A stretch of DNA of 18,849 bases from Bacteroides sp. CAG:530 (GTDB taxonomy: Bacteria > Bacteroidota > Bacteroidia > Bacteroidales > Bacteroidaceae): contig FR881292.1 in assembly GCA_000434735.1 (NCBI GenBank), positions 126,564-145,412 of the forward strand, given 5' to 3'. The notes under the pieces were generated by a model. The model saw only the letters and a program-made list of their open reading frames with translations, had not been told where the DNA came from and made no database searches. A program made the position numbers and the translations under genes. This document shows, piece after piece, positions 15,164 to 18,849 of the stretch; position 1 is the stretch's first letter, and each line of letters begins with the position of its first letter.

Positions 15164-16042
15164 CTATAACCAAGGGACACCGTAATTTAAATCATCACCG
15201 CCTGCAACAAAGAAGTTGTCCGGAGGAAGTATGTGTCTCGCTTTGGCTAATCGTTCAAGATAATTATTCCGAATAGCTGGTCTTTCAAGTTCCATTCGCC
15301 TAGCCTTGCTCATTTCCAGAAACTCATCTTCTATTTCAAGACCAAGATACCGTCTTCCTAAAAGATTAGCCGCTATACCTGTTGTTGCACTACCACTGAA
15401 TGGGTCAAGAATCCACGCACCAGAAGATGTACTGGCTTGAATCAATCTAGCCAAAACACCGAGAGGCTTTTGGGTGGGATGTTTGCCGCAGGATTTCTCC
15501 CACTTACCTATAGCCGGTAATTGCCACACATCCGTCATTTGCTTATTTCCATTCAACTCTTTCATCAAGTCATAATTGAAACAATGAGCTACTTTCGGAG
15601 ATTTACGAGCCCAGATTATGAACTCTGTACTATAGGTGAAGTATCTGCATGAAATGTTGGGTGGTGGATTCGTCTTTGCCCACGTTATTACATTAAGAAT
15701 TTTAAATCCCAGCTTGAGCAACTGCTGCTGAACGCTGAAAATATTATGGTGTGTACCCGAAATCCAAATAGTAGCATTTTCCTTCATATGATCACGACAA
15801 GCCGTAAGCCAACGTAAATTGAAAGCATCCATTTCTTCAGGGGCCATAGGTTTGTCCCACTTTCCCTTGTCAACGCATACTATCTTGCCGCTTTGAACAC
15901 TGATTCCACCACCTGATAAGAAATACGGAGGGTCGGCAAATATCATGTCAAAGCCAAACGAGAACTTTGACAATGTATCTACACAATCACCCTGTATTAA
16001 AGTGAAATCGTTATTGGGGGATTTATAATAAGATGGAATCAT
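15164..16042 (-). CDS. DpnA-like adenine-N6 DNA methyltransferase (second methylase of a GATC system)
   Basis: Encodes 292 aa. A beta-class amino-methyltransferase: the catalytic DPPY motif comes first (37-40, FADPPYFLSGGG), and the AdoMet-binding DPFSGSATTG motif (213-222) last. Family marks shared with DpnA are VDKGKWDK (57-64), TNPPPNISCRYFTYSTE (124-140), YDLMKELN (157-164) and GKHPTQKP (186-193). DpnA of the pneumococcal DpnII system methylates GATC also in single-stranded DNA and protects incoming plasmids during transformation; the same role is inferred here. About 35-40 residues after the AdoMet domain (255-292, rich in Pro, Asp and Gly) go beyond the DpnA length. It is the last gene of the operon and overlaps the preceding 174-aa gene by ATGA. 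GC content is clearly higher than that of the preceding gene. Confidence 0.9.
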   Translation of the reverse strand: MIPSYYKSPNNDFTLIQGDCVDTLSKFSFGFDMIFADPPYFLSGGGISVQSGKIVCVDKGKWDKPMAPEEMDAFNLRWLTACRDHMKENATIWISGTHHNIFSVQQQLLKLGFKILNVITWAKTNPPPNISCRYFTYSTEFIIWARKSPKVAHCFNYDLMKELNGNKQMTDVWQLPAIGKWEKSCGKHPTQKPLGVLARLIQASTSSGAWILDPFSGSATTGIAANLLGRRYLGLEIEDEFLEMSKARRMELERPAIRNNYLERLAKARHILPPDNFFVAGGDDLNYGVPWL

Positions 16043-16563
16043 TGTTCAGGAACTGGCAAACCAAGTTTTTGTAATGGAATATAATCAAAGTAGTATTGGC
16101 AGTTAACGCTTATTATATAATCTAATATATCTTTGTATTTGGGATTCTTAAACCATTTACTCAAAATATAAATATATTCTACTTCGATATTTAGTTGAGA
16201 CAAAAGCTTTTTATATTGTTTCCTTTTAAAATCACATGTTTGAAGTTTCTCATCGACACTTCCTGCAACATTTTGATTCTTTACTTCAATAATGAAAAGA
16301 GTGTTATTGACAATTACATAAATACAATTATCTGGCAGAAGTTTGCTTGATATTAATTGTTTCCAATCAATGTTATTTTTTTCAAGAAAGTAATAAAACT
16401 CGTGCTTTTTAAAAATATAAGCTATAACTTTCCCTTTGTATAATACATTTGTCCCATCTATATCGTAATCTTTTTGTTTAGCAAGATAAGTTGAAAGGTC
16501 GACTTCTCCTTCATAGATAAGACCGGTAATTGTATTGCCACCACCTATACCTCCTTTTTTCAT
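16039..16563 (-). CDS. Small PD-(D/E)XK nuclease-like protein inside a DpnII-type operon
   Basis: Encodes 174 aa. No named family is recognised with certainty. The middle carries a restriction-type catalytic signature: Pro77-Asp78, fourteen residues, then Glu93-Val-Lys95 (LPDN ... IIEVKNQ), followed by GSVDEKLQTCDFKRKQYKKLL (101-121), where a helix with Gln/Lys commonly follows the active site. The N-terminus is Gly-rich (KKGGIGGGNTITG) with acidic Glu18 and Glu20 that could act as a helper metal ligand. No DNA-reading HTH is seen, which argues against a controller protein. It lies 42 bp after the DpnII-type endonuclease gene and overlaps the second methylase gene by 4 bp. Sampled blocks are only about 22-28% GC, far below that methylase gene. 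Most likely a second restriction nuclease or a DNA-end-processing partner; function unproven. Confidence 0.75.
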   Translation of the reverse strand: MKKGGIGGGNTITGLIYEGEVDLSTYLAKQKDYDIDGTNVLYKGKVIAYIFKKHEFYYFLEKNNIDWKQLISSKLLPDNCIYVIVNNTLFIIEVKNQNVAGSVDEKLQTCDFKRKQYKKLLSQLNIEVEYIYILSKWFKNPKYKDILDYIISVNCQYYFDYIPLQKLGLPVPEQ

Positions 16564-16605
16564 ACTATTTATTTTTTAATATTCCGTGATAGTAACCTTA
16601 TATAC

Positions 16606-17424
16606 TTATTTTATTAATTTTATGAAGTCTTTAATATTTGTTAAATTGTAAATTCTATGAATAATATTGTATGCTTCCTGAAGTTTGTTCTTTGCAGATT
16701 TCCAGCCAATACCATCAGTTATCCAAACAAACTCAAAACCGTTAACAGAGTTAATCTTTGGCGCAATATCTGAATAAGAACGTGCAACTTCGTTTAGTTT
16801 AGAGCCACCACTACTATAGAAATTTACTTCTATGAGATAAGTTTTCTCTGTTGTCTTAATAACGAAATCAAAACGTTTTTCGTCATCTCCAAGCACTTCT
16901 GTAATTGAAGGCCATTCACTTGAATACACTTCTTGACGATACTCAACACCATTTTTATCAAAGATACGTGCAACCATACCTTCCATCACATGTCCGCTAC
17001 GATTCTTGCGGGCATTTGTATCAAGTCCTGTTTCAATACCAAATACATAATCAACAAGATCTTTAATTTTTTTTGATTGAAAGATTTCTGTTAACCCAGT
17101 AGTATTAAGAAATTCCATAACCCCATCAACAGACTCGAAGAGCGAATCGAGAACAACACATTTTCCTAAATTATCTAGAATCTTCTTTTTCCCTTCGCTA
17201 CGTACAGCAATAAGAATATCCATCACGTTAAATGCTGTCTTATCGCGATTCCATATTGTCTCTACAGACTTTCGCATATCAGAAGAGCCAATAAGACTAT
17301 TTAACATGCAGAGACTCAATTTTATATCTTCAACATTCTGCGAAATTTTATCAAAATCGCAGAAGAAATCAAGCGTTTGGTTTGTCTCTTGTAATTGAGA
17401 CATGAATTTTTCAAAGTCTTTCAT
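16606..17424 (-). CDS. Type II restriction endonuclease, DpnII/MboI family (GATC)
   Basis: Encodes 272 aa, close to MboI/DpnII length. It should cleave unmethylated GATC in foreign DNA. Family landmarks are GLDTNARKNRSGHVME (133-148), KRFDFVIKT (183-191), IEVNFYSSGGSKLNEVARSY (198-217) and FVWITDGIGWKSA (232-244). The nuclease core reads Asp186, then Glu199-Val-Asn201, so the usual Lys of PD-(D/E)XK is an Asn, as in this family; Glu148 is a candidate helper acid. The frame is intact and all landmarks are present, so it should be active. The start is 54 bp after the M1 methylase stop. Being downstream of M1 would let protection be made first after entry into a new cell. Confidence 0.92.
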   Translation of the reverse strand: MKDFEKFMSQLQETNQTLDFFCDFDKISQNVEDIKLSLCMLNSLIGSSDMRKSVETIWNRDKTAFNVMDILIAVRSEGKKKILDNLGKCVVLDSLFESVDGVMEFLNTTGLTEIFQSKKIKDLVDYVFGIETGLDTNARKNRSGHVMEGMVARIFDKNGVEYRQEVYSSEWPSITEVLGDDEKRFDFVIKTTEKTYLIEVNFYSSGGSKLNEVARSYSDIAPKINSVNGFEFVWITDGIGWKSAKNKLQEAYNIIHRIYNLTNIKDFIKLIK

Positions 17425-17478
17425 AGATTTTCTAATTTAAGACCTGCGTATAAACAGGTTAGTTATTTGCCGAAACCT

Positions 17479-18393
17479 CTAAATCACATTTCGCTGTTTA
17501 GTATCTTGATAATTATGTACCAAAATCTCCGTTAATTTTCCTCGTTTATTTGGATTTGAATTGATACTACGTGAAGCCCACACTCTTTCTATCTGATAAG
17601 CTTCATAAAGCATATCAAAAAAGTTGTCTTTTTCATCTTTACCCTTACAATCTGAGTTGCTTAGCATAAACTTATAACCAGATTCGTTTATTTTATCACA
17701 ATATTTCTTTAAGCGAATTTGTGCATCATCATTAAACGCTTCTTTAGTGTAGTCATTAAAACTCGAAGTGTCACTCAAAGGACGGTATGGAGGATCAAAA
17801 TAGAAGAACGTATTGCCATTTGCATAATCAAATGTATCTTCAAAATCCCCTGTCAAAATTTCAACTCGCTGTAACAGTTCGCTATCTTTACGAAGCGTAT
17901 TAGGGTCGCATATGGTTGGGTTAGCGTATTTACCAAAAGGCACATTGAAAAGCCCTTTCTTATTAACTCTATATAAGCCATTAAAACAAGTTCTATTCAA
18001 AAAAAAGAACTTTGTAGTATTCTCGATAGGATCAAGTCCTTTTTCGTTATAACGTTCGCGGGCTGCCATGAAGAAATCTTTTCTTTTTTCTTCTGTCTGT
18101 AAAGACAAATAAGTTTTTTCTATATCTTTAAGAGATTCAATAAGTAGTCCTAGGCTATCTCTAACTGTTTTGTAGCAAATTACAAGATCTTGATTTATGT
18201 CGTTAATTACTGCATGTTGAATGTTAGGATAACGCTGAAGCAAATAGAAGAGCATTGCTCCACCACCCACAAAGGGTTCTATATACGTTACATTGTCCCA
18301 ATTACCAAAGTCAGCTGGGAGTTGAGCATCCAGTTGTTCAATGAGCTGGCTTTTACCGCCTACCCACTTGATAAAAGGTTTCGCTTTAGTCAT
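17479..18393 (-). CDS. Dam-like adenine-N6 DNA methyltransferase, M1 of the DpnII-type system (GATC)
   Basis: Encodes 304 aa. An alpha-class amino-methyltransferase like Dam and M.DpnII (DpnM): FIKWVGGKSQL (7-17), AdoMet motif EPFVGGGAM (39-47), the central NRTCFNGLYRVN block (133-144) and catalytic YFDPPYRPLS (198-207). It methylates the adenine of GATC in duplex DNA and so protects the chromosome from the endonuclease behind it. This is the promoter-proximal gene, with a TATTTTTG -7 box about 80 bp upstream. The frame is intact with normal length (DpnM 284, Dam 278), carrying a short extra C-terminal tail. Pairing with a DpnII-type endonuclease gene supports a restriction role rather than an orphan Dam role. 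Confidence 0.94.
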   Translation of the reverse strand: MTKAKPFIKWVGGKSQLIEQLDAQLPADFGNWDNVTYIEPFVGGGAMLFYLLQRYPNIQHAVINDINQDLVICYKTVRDSLGLLIESLKDIEKTYLSLQTEEKRKDFFMAARERYNEKGLDPIENTTKFFFLNRTCFNGLYRVNKKGLFNVPFGKYANPTICDPNTLRKDSELLQRVEILTGDFEDTFDYANGNTFFYFDPPYRPLSDTSSFNDYTKEAFNDDAQIRLKKYCDKINESGYKFMLSNSDCKGKDEKDNFFDMLYEAYQIERVWASRSINSNPNKRGKLTEILVHNYQDTKQRNVI

Positions 18394-18471
18394 GAATCTA
18401 TATTTTATCGTTACTTAAAAATAAGCTTTATACTGTTTTAAAGGCATTCGCTATACCATATAAATTGCGCA

Positions 18472-18479
18472 CAAAAATA
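18472..18479 (-). promoter_or_regulatory. Bacteroidetes-type -7 box of the restriction-modification operon
   Basis: The minus strand reads TATTTTTG, matching TAnnTTTG, and would start transcription near 18465 with a leader of about 70 nt. It implies the operon has a promoter suited to a Bacteroidetes host. Confidence 0.5.
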
Positions 18480-18591
18480 GTGAAAACCAAATAAAAACCA
18501 TAGGAAAACATAACATATTGTCTTATTTTATTATATATCAACAAGTTATAGTTTTATCAAAACTGGAGGGAGTTGTAGCTTTGCTATTTCT

Positions 18592-18615
18592 AATCTCTAC
18601 GGCTCTCCCAAATGC
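18592..18615. repeat. Right copy of an imperfect direct repeat flanking the restriction operon
   Basis: Contains GGCTCTCCCAAATGC (18601-18615) after AATCTCTAC; it matches the left copy near 14650 in 14 of 15 core positions. About 3.95 kb separates the two copies, enclosing the whole four-gene operon and the REP-like element. Confidence 0.4.
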
Positions 18616-18849
18616 TTCACAATCACTATCACCTCATTCATCGAGAACGAATATTTCGCTGGATATACGAGGTCAAACCATAACTAATATTTACAAGATT
18701 TAATACGCAACCAGTATATATACACAATGCTATACAAATACGGATACCAGTTATATCAGGCTTTTTCAGCCTTAAAAAATCTGTTTTACAGATAGATATA
18801 TTTCTGTCAACATTTATAAGATGACCATTTTTAGAGCCAATCGCTGACA

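Larger units (their letters stand above)
18394..18849. other. Non-coding 456-bp region upstream of the restriction operon
   Basis: It holds the operon promoter, then AT-rich DNA without a convincing gene. At 18592-18615 lies a sequence similar to 14639-14664 on the other side of the operon. Two small stem-loops lie near the edge: AGGCT/AGCCT (18758-18772) and ATCTGT/ACAGAT (18779-18793). What lies further right is outside the window. Confidence 0.5.

Noticed and set aside
16039..16563. Reading of the 174-aa gene as a restriction controller (C protein)
   Set aside because: Controller proteins are small helix-turn-helix proteins usually placed before the endonuclease; here a nuclease-like PD-ExK core is seen and no HTH.
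18518..18703. 61-aa plus-strand reading frame upstream of the restriction operon
   Set aside because: No ribosome-binding site, no recognisable motif, and it contains the flanking repeat; probably chance.
1..18849. CRISPR arrays, tRNA or rRNA genes, insertion-sequence transposases
   Set aside because: No regularly spaced repeats, cloverleaf-like or rRNA-like stretches, and no transposase or integrase reading frame was seen on either strand.

Overview
The window looks like a chromosomal segment of a gut-type Bacteroidales bacterium (Bacteroides/Phocaeicola-like). Four things point that way: Bacteroidetes-type -7 boxes (TAnnTTTG) before several genes, a MurF-alanine racemase fusion protein, a lipoprotein with a Cys-Ser-Asp-Asp surface-export start, and a FecI-like ECF sigma factor. 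The species cannot be fixed from the sequence alone.

Left part (1-4670), mixed housekeeping and envelope genes: a secreted two-lobed retropepsin-like aspartyl protease with a PDZ-like tail (+), malate dehydrogenase (-), an EamA/DMT-family exporter (+), and a probable surface lipoprotein built of PepSY/BLIP-like repeats (+). Two strong bidirectional hairpin terminators separate the convergent pairs.

Middle part (4690-12890), two divergent transcription units that share a short promoter region near 9490. The minus unit runs GSCFA protein, MurF-Alr fusion, secreted acetyl-xylan-esterase-like hydrolase. The plus unit runs dxs then trkA, joined by an ATGA overlap. A 16-bp perfect hairpin follows trkA, and no trkH is seen. 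Then come a patatin-like phospholipase (+) and a convergent orphan ECF sigma factor (-) with no anti-sigma gene beside it.

Right part (14490-18849), an accessory region. About 670 bp of structure-rich non-coding DNA contains a REP-like palindromic element bracketed by 10-bp direct repeats. It leads into a four-gene minus-strand restriction-modification operon of the DpnII/MboI (GATC) type. Transcription order is Dam-like methylase M1, DpnII-type endonuclease, a 174-aa protein with its own PD-(D/E)XK nuclease signature, and a DpnA-like second methylase. The 174-aa gene is much more AT-rich than the methylase gene it overlaps by 4 bp, and I regard it as the most interesting item here.

GATC, the likely target of the system, is scarce. 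I found 17 sites by eye where about 70 would be expected from composition, which suggests a long history of GATC restriction in this lineage. A 24-26-bp imperfect repeat lies on each side of the operon and may mark the ends of the acquired segment.
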